Source: Bacteroidales bacterium
GTDB lineage: Bacteria; Bacteroidota; Bacteroidia; Bacteroidales; UBA932
Reading direction: 5' to 3'
Length of the DNA stretch: 64,000 nt
NCBI GenBank assembly: GCA_017399905.1
Contig: JAFQAR010000031.1
Coordinates: 117,407 to 181,406 of the forward strand
Part shown: positions 42,986-52,414 of the stretch, in pieces
Layout of the letters: each line of letters opens with the position of its first letter
Numbering within the stretch: the first letter of the stretch is position 1
The notes under the pieces: model-generated
Database searches by the model: none
What the model was told of the DNA's origin: nothing
Seen by the model: the letters and a program-made list of their open reading frames with translations, nothing else
Program-made: the position numbers and the translations under genes

Positions 42986-45900
42986 TTAGAAGCTTGCACT
43001 TACACCGAAACTTACCACGCGAGTAGTAGGATATGAATAAGCAGTCTGGCCGGAACCTGCACCATTGAGGTTCGGATCCCAAAGTTTGAACTTAGAGAAT
43101 GTCAGAAGGTTCTGACCCTGGAGGTATACTCTGAACTGGCTCATGCGCATCTTCGATGTCCATCTCTTAGGAAGGGTCCATCCGAGTTCGACATTCTGAA
43201 GACGGATATAGCTTGCATCTGCCATCCAATAGTCCGAAGTCTGAGTGTTGTTTATCGACTCGTTCATGTATGTAAGACGAGGATACTTTGCGTCAGGTCT
43301 TTCCGGAGTCCAATAGTTATTATAAAGGTCAGCAAGCATGTTCGAGTTCTCGATCTTGTTGTTTTCAGATGACACACCCAACAGGATTGTCTTTGAAGAA
43401 AGCATGTTCATCGACACTCTGTCATTACCCTGGAAGAATACTGAGAAATCAACGCCCTTATACTCGACTGAAGCACCGAAACCGTAGATGATTTCAGGAA
43501 TGTTACGGTATCCGATAGGCTTGCGGTCATTCATGTCGATCTTGCCGTCGTTGTTAAGGTCGACATACTTGATGTCTCCTGGCTGCGGATTGAAAAGCGA
43601 CTGGTCTGCATGCGATTCAATATCCTCCCAGCTCTGGAAAAGACCGTCTGAAACGAATCCATGCTCCTGCCAGTAAGCCTGTCCTGTGCTGTTCATATAA
43701 GTCCATTCATACGGAGCCTCGTCTGCATTGACAAGGACGTTACGTGCAAATGTATAAGTACCCTTTGCGGTAACAGTCCAGTCACCGAACTGCTGACGAT
43801 AGTCTGCAGAAAGGTCGAAGCCGGAATTGTGCATCTCACCGATATTGACATAAGGGTTTACAGAGATACCCATATAATCAGGGATGGATTTACGCTGAAG
43901 GAAGATACCGGTACGCTCTTCCATGAAGAGGTCGGCCTGAACCTTGAGTTTGCCGAAGAGAGAGAGGTCGATACCGATATCCTTCTTCTCAGCCTGCTCC
44001 CAACTTACGTTAGGGTTAGCAATATCACCCTCCTTGATACCACTGCCGGTGCCGACTGTGCCTGTTCCGAACCATGTACCATTTGAACTTTCTACAGTAC
44101 CAAGGTAGATGAAACGACGGTTACCACCGATCTGGTCATTACCTACAAGACCCCATGATCCGCGGATCTTGAGCATATCCACAACATTCTTCATGTTGCC
44201 CCACCATGGCTCCTCTGAGATGAGGTAACCGAGAGCGACCGAAGGGAAGAGACCGAATCGCTTTCCTGGAGAGAAGTTCTCAGAACCGTTATATCCGGCA
44301 TTGAGTTCGATGAAGTAACGGCTGTCATAGTCGTATGTGAGACGGGCTGCAAGACCCTGGTTTCTGTAAGGAAGAGAAGCCTGTGAGTTTCCTGCATTGT
44401 CAGCGAGAAGATTCTTGCTCGACTGCTGGAACAGGAGGAGACCTGTCACATTGTGCTTGCCGAAAGAGTTGGCATAGTTGAGGGACGCCTCCATATAGAT
44501 ACGACGGTTACCCCATGCGCTCTTTCCATATCCGAGAGTCTGGCTGCCGCCTGTATTCAGATGAAGATTGAGGCTTCCGTCCTCATTACGTCCGAGAGCG
44601 ATATAGTGGTCATGCGCTCTTGTATGATCGAACTGATGTCCGTTATATGCGTCGAAAGAGACTTTTGCATTAGCCTTCAGACCTTTGAGAAGCCATCCGA
44701 AGTCATGTGTAAGACCTACGAGAGCCTGAGCATTGTTGTCGTACTTCTGCTTGTAACCTGTCTCTGTAACGAGCGCATACGGGTTGGAACCTGTCGCACT
44801 ACCAGGACCGGCTGTCTCACCTGTAGAGTATTTTGCAGGATATACTACTGCCGGAGTCACAAGGGCCTTCTTGAAAATTTCGCCTGAACCTGTTCCAGGA
44901 TAGTTTCTCTGCTCGAAGATGGTAGCGAGGTTAAGGTTGAGGGTTGTATTCTTCTCCACCTTGATATCTACGTTCGCGCGGAAATTGTACTTGGTATATC
45001 TCATCTCTGTACCATAAGTCACAGATGAGTCTTCCTTATAAAGACCGCCTTCGCTGTAGAAACCTGCGCCGACATAGTACTTCACAGTGCTGTTACCTCC
45101 TGTAACCTGGACATTTGCACGATGGCTTGTCGCTACATCCTTGAAGATCATGTTCATCCAGTCCACGTTCGGATAGAGATCCGGGTCAACTCCGGTAAGA
45201 TGCTTCGTCATCACTTCCTGAGAATAGTATTCCGATCCGTATGCATCGTTCACCATTTCCATGAACTGTTGTGCATTCGCCATCTCAGGAACCTTTGTAG
45301 GAGATACGGCACCGACTTCATATCTGGCTGTCACCTTTGCTTTTGACTCTGTACCGGAGTGTGTGGTGATGAGGATCACACCGTTCGCACCGCGCACACC
45401 GTAGATCGCTGTTGCTGAAGCGTCCTTGAGGACTGAGAACTCTTTGATATCGTTAGGGTCTACGAGGTCCATAGAACGCTCGACACCATCCACGAGGCAA
45501 AGAGGATAAGTACTGCCGCTGAAGGAAGATACACCACGGATCCAGAAAGTCGAAGACGAACCAGGCTCACCATTGTTCTGGAATGAAACCACTCCGGCAA
45601 CCTGACCGCCGAGCACATTCGAGATATTGGCAACCGGTGCCTTCAGCTGATCCGGCTGGATAGCAGTGATCGCTCCGATGACACTGGCCTTCTTCTGTGT
45701 ACCATAACCGACAACGACAGTCTCCTCGATGGCAAGAGTACCTTCCTTGAGCAGGATGTCCGTCTTCTGATTCTTTCCTGTCAAAGCGACCTCGGTATCT
45801 TCATATCCGAAGAAAGACACGCAGAGTACGGCATACTTGCCTTCATACTTGATCGAATAACGACCATCGGTATCAGAAATGGTACCATAGGACGAGTCCT

Positions 45901-46075
45901 TGATCCAAACCTGAGCACCGGCAACCGGTTCGTTTGTAGCAGCATCCCTGACAACACCCTGTACTGTCTGGAAAGACTTGCTTTGAGCATCCGCCTCATA
46001 AGCGGCTCCAAAGCAGCACACTAAACATAGAACGGCTGATATCAGCCAATGTTTAGATACTTGATTTCCACTCAT
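42986..46075 (-). CDS. SusC/RagA TonB-dependent transporter (PUL 2, no STN domain)
   Basis: A 1029-residue outer-membrane transporter. The signal (LVCCFGAAYEADA) is followed directly by a carboxypeptidase-regulatory-like domain (VQGVVRDAATNEPVAGAQVW), a TonB box EETVVVGYGTQKKAS, a plug (GQVAGVVSFQNNGEPG, GVRGANGVILITT) and the beta-barrel, ending VVSFGVSASF. Unlike the PUL 1 transporter it lacks an STN domain, so it is not wired to an anti-sigma factor, in agreement with the regulator gene at 54048. A gap of about 108 bp upstream, after the SGNH gene, could hold its own promoter. Confidence 0.93.
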   Translation of the reverse strand: MSGNQVSKHWLISAVLCLVCCFGAAYEADAQSKSFQTVQGVVRDAATNEPVAGAQVWIKDSSYGTISDTDGRYSIKYEGKYAVLCVSFFGYEDTEVALTGKNQKTDILLKEGTLAIEETVVVGYGTQKKASVIGAITAIQPDQLKAPVANISNVLGGQVAGVVSFQNNGEPGSSSTFWIRGVSSFSGSTYPLCLVDGVERSMDLVDPNDIKEFSVLKDASATAIYGVRGANGVILITTHSGTESKAKVTARYEVGAVSPTKVPEMANAQQFMEMVNDAYGSEYYSQEVMTKHLTGVDPDLYPNVDWMNMIFKDVATSHRANVQVTGGNSTVKYYVGAGFYSEGGLYKEDSSVTYGTEMRYTKYNFRANVDIKVEKNTTLNLNLATIFEQRNYPGTGSGEIFKKALVTPAVVYPAKYSTGETAGPGSATGSNPYALVTETGYKQKYDNNAQALVGLTHDFGWLLKGLKANAKVSFDAYNGHQFDHTRAHDHYIALGRNEDGSLNLHLNTGGSQTLGYGKSAWGNRRIYMEASLNYANSFGKHNVTGLLLFQQSSKNLLADNAGNSQASLPYRNQGLAARLTYDYDSRYFIELNAGYNGSENFSPGKRFGLFPSVALGYLISEEPWWGNMKNVVDMLKIRGSWGLVGNDQIGGNRRFIYLGTVESSNGTWFGTGTVGTGSGIKEGDIANPNVSWEQAEKKDIGIDLSLFGKLKVQADLFMEERTGIFLQRKSIPDYMGISVNPYVNIGEMHNSGFDLSADYRQQFGDWTVTAKGTYTFARNVLVNADEAPYEWTYMNSTGQAYWQEHGFVSDGLFQSWEDIESHADQSLFNPQPGDIKYVDLNNDGKIDMNDRKPIGYRNIPEIIYGFGASVEYKGVDFSVFFQGNDRVSMNMLSSKTILLGVSSENNKIENSNMLADLYNNYWTPERPDAKYPRLTYMNESINNTQTSDYWMADASYIRLQNVELGWTLPKRWTSKMRMSQFRVYLQGQNLLTFSKFKLWDPNLNGAGSGQTAYSYPTTRVVSFGVSASF

Positions 46076-46183
46076 AATTGATTATTTTAGTTAGTTGTTA
46101 TAATAAATGTTGCAAATTAAATGAAACCGGATTCTGCGGATATTCGAAACCCGGTCATTTATGTATGAATTTACGCACATAGA

Positions 46184-46840
46184 TTATTTAATCGCCTTAA
46201 GAAGCAATTCCTCCATGATGGAGTAGCCCTCCTTTGTAGGATGTACACCGTCTGCTGCCAGATCTGCAGACAAACCGTTCTGCTCGTTCTTCATGGCAGA
46301 ATGGTAATCGACATACTTGATCTTGTTGGCCTTGGCGTATTCCTTTATCCATCCGTTAAGCATCATGATCTTTTCCGGAACCTGAGTCGCTCCTGACCAG
46401 CCGAACTTCGAGGCCGGAAGAATCGAGCATAATACAGGCTTGATCTTGTTGGCCTTGGCAATCTCGCACATCGAGACGATGTTACCGAAGGTCTTTTCCA
46501 GGTCTATCTCTCCATAATTTCCGGCAACATCATTTGTTCCTGCCAGAATGACCACATATTCAGGATGGAGATCCACCACATCCTGTCTGAAACGGAGGAG
46601 CATCTGTCCTGTGACCTGTCCGCTGATTCCCCTTCCGACAAACTTGTTGTACGTAAAGAAATCCCTGTCGGCTCCCGGCCATCCGTCTGTTATGCTGTCG
46701 CCCATAAGGACAGCCTTCGGCTTGAAGTCCACCTTCGCGTTATCAGCAGCATAACGTTGATAATTTGCCCAATCATTGTTTGCATACATCAGAGCCGGAA
46801 ACAAGATCGCCCCGATGAAAAGGATAATTAATTTCTTCAT
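46184..46840 (-). CDS. Exported SGNH/GDSL hydrolase
   Basis: A 218-residue protein with signal MKKLIILFIGAILFPALMYA. Catalytic blocks are MGDSITDGW (Ser), VGRGISGQVTGQMLLRF (Gly), VVILAGTNDVAGN (Asn) and DGVHPTKEGY (Asp/His). Such enzymes de-acetylate or de-esterify glycans. It is a close relative of the SGNH half of the fusion protein at 50918-52414. It lies 12 bp after the DUF4091 gene, so the two are probably co-transcribed. Confidence 0.87.
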   Translation of the reverse strand: MKKLIILFIGAILFPALMYANNDWANYQRYAADNAKVDFKPKAVLMGDSITDGWPGADRDFFTYNKFVGRGISGQVTGQMLLRFRQDVVDLHPEYVVILAGTNDVAGNYGEIDLEKTFGNIVSMCEIAKANKIKPVLCSILPASKFGWSGATQVPEKIMMLNGWIKEYAKANKIKYVDYHSAMKNEQNGLSADLAADGVHPTKEGYSIMEELLLKAIK

Positions 46841-46852
46841 GGTCGTTGATAA

Positions 46853-48616
46853 TTATTGTTTTGAAAGTTCTTTTGATATTGAATTCAGCATTGCAGAAGC
46901 CTCCGACATCATCTCATGCCAAGGGAGGTTGGTGTCAGTCAGTTTCATACCCGCCATCTTGGTAAGAAGTTGTTCGAGCGGCTCAAGAGCAGGATGCTCC
47001 GGATACTTCTTGCGAAGGATGTGCATTTTTTCAAACGCCTCGATACCATCGATCAGGCGCTCGAAACGTAGGCTGGAGCGCCCGTGCGAATATGTGATAT
47101 ATGTGTCTCCCGATCCTAATCTGCGGAATCTGGAGTCATATTCAGGACGGTGAGGCCATGAGTTGTATGACCACCTGAGTTGTCCGTCATAGTCCTTCGA
47201 AAGGGCATGCCAACTGAGAAGTTCTGCTTCAAACGGCTGCGAGTATGTCCACGTATTAGGGAAGTAGGTGCTGCAACATACATAGAATGTCGTCACATAA
47301 CCCTTAGCCCTGCGCTCATCTATCTCTTCCTGAGTCATATAAAGTTGCCTCTGAGCCACACAGCAGTCCCTTACATTCTGGATCCTGCGGTAGGAAGCAT
47401 GATTGTCTGCCATCGCGAAACCAAGTTCAGGAGCATACTTCTTCATGACCTCCACGACGATCTCCATTTCCTCAGGAGATCTTTCGTCCGCTGCGATATT
47501 GGTGATTTCCTGCCATCCTTTTTCTTTGAGATGCTTGACGAAATCTGTGAGGAACGGTCCCCAAAACGATTCATAGTCCTTATGTTTCGCTCCGCGCGAC
47601 CTTTCTACGAACGCATTGTCCTTCTCCTCATACCAGCAAATCATGTTGTTCCATGGAAGCATCGAGTAGCAGTTGATCTGCTTTGTGACTCCGAGTTCCA
47701 TCATCATCTCGACATAGCGGTCGAATACTGTATAGTCATATGTCCAGGAACCGTCCTTCTTATGGATCCATACGATCATATGTTCATAATCATCATAAGT
47801 CTGGGATCCCCAAGGATCACGGTTCAGAGTAGTTGTGATGACCTTCTGACCGGCTTCGGCCAGAGGCCTCATCTGCTGCTTTAGGGCCTCGAAGTGCTCG
47901 TCGCTCCACATCTCCAGATTCAGCATACGTGCCACTGCAGAAGGATGCTGCCATAAGTCAAGGTGGTAAGTCCACTGGGTATAATCCGGCAGAGTCTGGT
48001 TGATGACCTCAAGTTCGAACGGCATCACGATCTTCTTCGCGCCCTTGGCAGTCACGACTATCGATGACTTGTATGTACCGGACTTGGCATCCTGCGGAAT
48101 ATCCACGGTCACCCAGACAGGACGGACAGTCTCCGGATCCATATTGAAGACCTTGAGGGTATCTATCATGTCCGGTGCAAGGATCGCTTCATGAAGAGGA
48201 CCTCTCTCGCAACGTGTGTCGAAGCCTCCCTTGTCTGCCAATGTATAGCGAACGAACTGAGCCTTGGCTACGCTCGCAGGCATCTTCGAATCAGCAGAAA
48301 CAAAGTCCTTGACTTCGCATCTGACTCCGTCAATGCCCGTTCCTGTCCAAAGGAGGAACTGAGCGGAAACCTTCTCACCCTTCCATCCTGTAAGAAGACG
48401 GACTTTCACTCCTCTTTCCGCAGGCACTTCGCTACGGGAATACAGGGAGTCAGCGGAAACCCACTGTGCCTGAAGTTTTCCGGCGGTTTTCCATGCCGCA
48501 AGGCTTTCCTGCGAAACCGGAACCGGATCCTTGGCTTCCTTATAGGTCACAAATCCTTGAGCATCAGCACATAATGCATATGCAAGAAATGCTACCGTAA
48601 TTAATGTGGATCTCAT
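46853..48616 (-). CDS. DUF4091 (GH123-like) exported protein
   Basis: A 587-residue protein with a cleavable signal (ALCADAQ). An N-terminal beta-domain (about 20-200, VWVTVDIPQDAKSGTYKSSI) is followed by a barrel-like region with WTYHLDLWQHPSAVARMLN, TTLNRDPWGSQTYDDYEH, INCYSMLPWNNM, NIAADERSPEEM and LSWHALSKDYDGQLRWSYN, typical of DUF4091. The adjacent Asp-Glu in AADERS matches the catalytic pair of GH123 N-acetylgalactosaminidases, to which DUF4091 is related. Activity is not established for most members. It sits between GH92 and SGNH genes in PUL 2; a GH123-like role on an N-acetylated sugar is possible. Confidence 0.78.
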   Translation of the reverse strand: MRSTLITVAFLAYALCADAQGFVTYKEAKDPVPVSQESLAAWKTAGKLQAQWVSADSLYSRSEVPAERGVKVRLLTGWKGEKVSAQFLLWTGTGIDGVRCEVKDFVSADSKMPASVAKAQFVRYTLADKGGFDTRCERGPLHEAILAPDMIDTLKVFNMDPETVRPVWVTVDIPQDAKSGTYKSSIVVTAKGAKKIVMPFELEVINQTLPDYTQWTYHLDLWQHPSAVARMLNLEMWSDEHFEALKQQMRPLAEAGQKVITTTLNRDPWGSQTYDDYEHMIVWIHKKDGSWTYDYTVFDRYVEMMMELGVTKQINCYSMLPWNNMICWYEEKDNAFVERSRGAKHKDYESFWGPFLTDFVKHLKEKGWQEITNIAADERSPEEMEIVVEVMKKYAPELGFAMADNHASYRRIQNVRDCCVAQRQLYMTQEEIDERRAKGYVTTFYVCCSTYFPNTWTYSQPFEAELLSWHALSKDYDGQLRWSYNSWPHRPEYDSRFRRLGSGDTYITYSHGRSSLRFERLIDGIEAFEKMHILRKKYPEHPALEPLEQLLTKMAGMKLTDTNLPWHEMMSEASAMLNSISKELSKQ

Positions 48617-48634
48617 TGAATTATTGTTTTGATG

Positions 48635-50917
48635 TTATCTTGAGAAAGAATAAGGCTTCGATTCTGGTGAGGTTCCGCGCTTCATGTCAGGAGTGCCGGA
48701 CATCGAGAACACGAGGTCGGCGCCGTCCTTCAACTGATCGAACGTCACGTAGTTGGCGTCGGTGCGTCTGCCGTCCACCTTCAGGGAAGTCACATAGCAG
48801 TTCTCCTTCGAATTCTCAGGAGCAGAGATCACGACATCCTTGCCGTTCGAAAGATGGAGGGTAACCTTCCTGAACAGAGGAGTTCCAACAGCATATTGTC
48901 CCGAACCAGGGCACACAGGATAGAAGCCCATCGCAGAGAACACATACCAAGCAGAGGTCTGGCCGTTGTCCTCGTCGCCGCAGTAGCCGTCCGGGGCGCT
49001 CGTGTAGAACTTGTCCATCACCTCGCGGATCCTTGCCTGGGCCTTCCATGGCTGGCCGCACCAGTCATACAGATACAGCATGTGCTGGATCGGTTGGTTG
49101 CCGTGAGCGTAGTTGCCCATGTTCATGATCTGCATCTCGCGGATCTCGTGGATCACGAAACCGTAGTAACTCTCGTCAAAGTGAGGAGGCATCTCGAACA
49201 CATTGTCGAGGGCTGCAGCGAACTTCTCCTCGCCGCCCATCAGGTCTATCAGGCCGTCGACGTCGTGGAACACCGACCATGTATAATGAAGAGAGTTGCC
49301 TTCGGTGAAGTCACCGCCCCACTTCAGAGGGCTGAACGGACGGCGGAACTCTCCGTTCTCCTTCCTTCCGTTCATCAGGCCGTTCTCAGCATCATAAAGG
49401 TTCTTATAGTTGAGGGCGTTCTTCTTGTACTGGGCAAGTTCCTCCTCGGATTTGCCGAGAACCAGACCCAGTTGCCAGATGCACCAGTCGTCATATGCAT
49501 ACTCAAGAGTGCGGGCCGCGCTCTCGTTGATGCCGATGTCGCATGGCACATAGCCCAGTTCGTTGTAACGGTCATAGCCCCATCTTCCCGAAGACTTCAC
49601 GGTCGGGTGCTCCGAGTTGGCTCCCGTCTTCACCGCCTCCCACAAGGTCTCGATGTCATAGCCGCGAAGGCCGCTCAGGTAGGCATCCGCCACGACAGAG
49701 GCCGTGTTGTTGCCGACCATGCATCCGCGATGTCCGGGACTCGACCACTCGGGAAGGAAGCCGCTCTCGAGGAAGTGGTTCACATAACCCTCCTGCATCT
49801 TAACGTTCTCCTCAGGATACGCAAGGTTAAGAAGCGGGAAAAGACAACGGAATGTGTCCCATACGCCGGTATCAGCATAGAGATATCCCGGGCACACCTC
49901 GCCTGTATGAGGACTGTAGTGCACGCGCTTGCCTGCGGCATCGATCTCCGAAAGGTCGCGAGGGAAGAGGACGCTCCTGTAAAGGCATGAATAGAAGGTC
50001 CTGATGTTGTCTATATTGTAATCTTCCACCTCGAATCTCCCCAGGACCTCGTTCCATCTGTCGCGGCCCGCCTGCTTCACCTCCTCGAACGATCTGTCGC
50101 CGAGTTCCCTGAGGTTCAGTTTCGCCTGATCCAGAGATATGAATGAAGACGCGACCTTCAGGTTCACCTTCTGACCCCATCCGGTCCTGAAGCCTACGAG
50201 GGCTCCGGCATGGGCGGCCTCGATCTCGGTCCTGTCGGTCAGATTCCTGTTCTCGACGCCCTTCACATAGTCGAAAGGAGTGTCGGACACGATGACGAAC
50301 CAGTTGCGGAAGTTGTCGCTCACCCCGCCGCTGTTGCGCGTGGTGTAGCCCACGACCATGTTCTCCTCCGGCATCACCTTTACATAGGAACCCTGATCGA
50401 AAGCGTCCACGACCAGGTAGGACATCTCGCTTTCAGGGTAGGTCATGCGGAACATCGCCGCACGTTCTGTCGGAGTGAACTCAGCGTAGGTATCGTGGTC
50501 TGCAAGGTACACTCCATAATAATAAGGAGTAGCGGTCTCAGCCTTGTGAGAGAACCAGCTAGCCCTCTCGTCCTGGTCAAAGACCGGTTTTGAGGACGGC
50601 ATCAGGGAAAACTGTCCGTAGTCGTTGATCCAAGGAGAAGGCTGGTGAGTCTGCTTGAAGCCGCGGATCTTGTCCTCGGTGTACACATACGCCCAGCCGT
50701 CGCCCATCGGACCCGTCTGAGGCGTCCAGAAGTTCATGCCCCAAGGCATCGCCACGGCAGGATAGGTGTTGCCGGTCGAAAGGGAATGCTTCGAGAGCGT
50801 GCCGACAAGCGTACTCACATAATCTACAGGGTCTCCAGAAAGAGCCTCTCCCCTCTTCGCCGTCACGCAGGACAGCATAGAAAGGACGGCTGAAATCATA
50901 AGCACTGATTTTTTCAT
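48635..50917 (-). CDS. Glycoside hydrolase family 92 exo-alpha-mannosidase (likely alpha-1,2)
   Basis: A 760-residue lipoprotein (signal ends AVLSMLSC). N-terminal beta-sandwich with STGNTYPAVAMPWGMNFWTP and GFKQTHQPSPW; the (alpha/alpha)6 domain has SGRWGYDRYNELGYVP, the candidate catalytic acid Glu in DFTEGNSLHYTW, HEIREM, GNQPIQHMLYLY and the calcium/base block GYCGDEDNGQTSAWY. From the family's known enzyme BT3990 (as I recall, acid Glu533 and His584-Glu585 for alpha-1,2 specificity), the HE pair here lies exactly 52 residues after the TEGN Glu, the same spacing, so alpha-1,2-mannosidase is favoured. It starts directly after the EEP-SGNH gene. Confidence 0.9.
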   Translation of the reverse strand: MKKSVLMISAVLSMLSCVTAKRGEALSGDPVDYVSTLVGTLSKHSLSTGNTYPAVAMPWGMNFWTPQTGPMGDGWAYVYTEDKIRGFKQTHQPSPWINDYGQFSLMPSSKPVFDQDERASWFSHKAETATPYYYGVYLADHDTYAEFTPTERAAMFRMTYPESEMSYLVVDAFDQGSYVKVMPEENMVVGYTTRNSGGVSDNFRNWFVIVSDTPFDYVKGVENRNLTDRTEIEAAHAGALVGFRTGWGQKVNLKVASSFISLDQAKLNLRELGDRSFEEVKQAGRDRWNEVLGRFEVEDYNIDNIRTFYSCLYRSVLFPRDLSEIDAAGKRVHYSPHTGEVCPGYLYADTGVWDTFRCLFPLLNLAYPEENVKMQEGYVNHFLESGFLPEWSSPGHRGCMVGNNTASVVADAYLSGLRGYDIETLWEAVKTGANSEHPTVKSSGRWGYDRYNELGYVPCDIGINESAARTLEYAYDDWCIWQLGLVLGKSEEELAQYKKNALNYKNLYDAENGLMNGRKENGEFRRPFSPLKWGGDFTEGNSLHYTWSVFHDVDGLIDLMGGEEKFAAALDNVFEMPPHFDESYYGFVIHEIREMQIMNMGNYAHGNQPIQHMLYLYDWCGQPWKAQARIREVMDKFYTSAPDGYCGDEDNGQTSAWYVFSAMGFYPVCPGSGQYAVGTPLFRKVTLHLSNGKDVVISAPENSKENCYVTSLKVDGRRTDANYVTFDQLKDGADLVFSMSGTPDMKRGTSPESKPYSFSR

Positions 50918-52414
50918 TTATTTGTCTTTTTTAAGAATATCCTGAATAACCTGTTCCATCACTATATATCCGGCTGTATTCGGATGGACGGAATCCTGCT
51001 GATACTCTTTGATCATCGCGCCGTTTCCATCATGCATTACTGAAAAATAATCCGCATAAGCATGACCGTTCGCTTCAGCATATTCCTTTATTCTGGAATT
51101 AAGTTCCGAGATATAGTTAACAGCTCTGTCCCTGCCGACCTCCCATGACCAGGAATAACTGTCTGCCGGAAGAATCGAACACAGAACCACTTTGATTCCA
51201 TTGAATTCAGCAAGTTCCGCCATCGATACAATGTTCTCGAAAATATGATCTGGCGAAACATATCCCTGATTCATAGCGATATCGTTGGTTCCTGCCAGAA
51301 TCACCACTGTTTCAGGATTATGATTGATCACGTCCGAACGGAATCTGACAAGCATCTGGGCAGTGATCTGCCCTCCGATACCTCGTCCGAGGTAGTTATT
51401 GTCATGGAAAAACTGCGGACGATGATGGTACCATCCTTCCGTGATCGAATCACCCATGAAAAGAACCTTCGGAGCCTTCTTGACATCCTTGTTCTTGCTT
51501 TCATAGTATCCGTACTGGGCCCAGTCCTGAGGCGCACGAAGTCTCGGAAGTTCAACTCTTGCCACAACCGGATAATGGTCTGACATCATTCTTGCAGTTG
51601 CAGAAGATCCCGATCCGGTCCAATAGACAGGTGTCAATATACCGTACTCATGCGTCCTAAATCGAGGAGAGACAAAAATATGGTCTATACGTCCTTCTGA
51701 CTTGTAGTTTACTTCGAACGTATTCGTCGTACCGTTGTGAGCCATCTTTCTGGCAGCTTCATGGTAAGTATCCTTAAGCATGCCTGAAGAAGTGAGAGTC
51801 TTGTATATCTCATTGTCCTGGTCCACATTGAAGTCGCCTGTCACTATGTACTGGTCATCCGCGCACATCTCACCGATCTTTGCAAGAAGAAGTTCCGCAG
51901 CCTTGCGACGCGCTTCTATTCCGACATGGTCCATATGCAGATTGAAGAACCAGAACTTCCACTTTGTGCTCTTGTCTTCAAACTTTCCCCATGTACAGAT
52001 TCTCGGGCATGCAGCATCCCAGCCGACCGAACCTGCGACATCAGGGGTCTCGGACAACCAGAAATAACCGCTTTCCAGACAGTTTATCCTATCTTTCTTA
52101 TAAAAGATCGGTGCATACTCTCCCATCTTCGCTCCATCATCACGTCCGACGCCCACATAACCATATCCGATGAGATTGTCATGGAGGCCTCTCAACTGAT
52201 GGTCAAGAAGTTCCTGAGCGCCGAAAACGTCCCACCTCTCATAATTGATCAGGTCGGACATGGCCTTCATACGAAGCTCCCAGGGATTTCCGTTCGAGGC
52301 ATCATTCGAATTATCATACCTGACATTATAGGAAGCGACCTTAAAAGATGGTTGCGCCACTGCCGCAGAGACAGTGAGCGCAAACATTACGAATAGAAAT
52401 ATTCTTTTCATCAT
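50918..52414 (-). CDS. Fusion of EEP-type phosphodiesterase and SGNH esterase
   Basis: A 498-residue exported protein (signal ends SAAVAQ). Residues about 22-290 are an endonuclease/exonuclease/phosphatase domain: SYNVRYDNSND, AQELLDHQLRGL, NLHMDHVG, GDFNVDQDN, GRIDHIFVS and SDHYPVVARV, with the metal-binding Glu, Asp and final His intact. Residues about 315-498 are an SGNH hydrolase: MGDSITEGW, GRGIGGQITAQML, VVILAGTNDIA and DSVHPNTAGY. Both sites look active. The SGNH half is paralogous to the separate gene at 46184. Exported EEP proteins occur in mannan and N-glycan PULs, perhaps as glycan phosphodiesterases. The start overlaps the GH125 stop (TAATG). Confidence 0.87.
   Translation of the reverse strand: MMKRIFLFVMFALTVSAAVAQPSFKVASYNVRYDNSNDASNGNPWELRMKAMSDLINYERWDVFGAQELLDHQLRGLHDNLIGYGYVGVGRDDGAKMGEYAPIFYKKDRINCLESGYFWLSETPDVAGSVGWDAACPRICTWGKFEDKSTKWKFWFFNLHMDHVGIEARRKAAELLLAKIGEMCADDQYIVTGDFNVDQDNEIYKTLTSSGMLKDTYHEAARKMAHNGTTNTFEVNYKSEGRIDHIFVSPRFRTHEYGILTPVYWTGSGSSATARMMSDHYPVVARVELPRLRAPQDWAQYGYYESKNKDVKKAPKVLFMGDSITEGWYHHRPQFFHDNNYLGRGIGGQITAQMLVRFRSDVINHNPETVVILAGTNDIAMNQGYVSPDHIFENIVSMAELAEFNGIKVVLCSILPADSYSWSWEVGRDRAVNYISELNSRIKEYAEANGHAYADYFSVMHDGNGAMIKEYQQDSVHPNTAGYIVMEQVIQDILKKDK

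Noticed and set aside
48635-50917. GH92 of the mannose-phosphate-uncapping type with Gln in place of the acid
   Set aside because: The position in TEGN is Glu, so a normal mannosidase acid is present.
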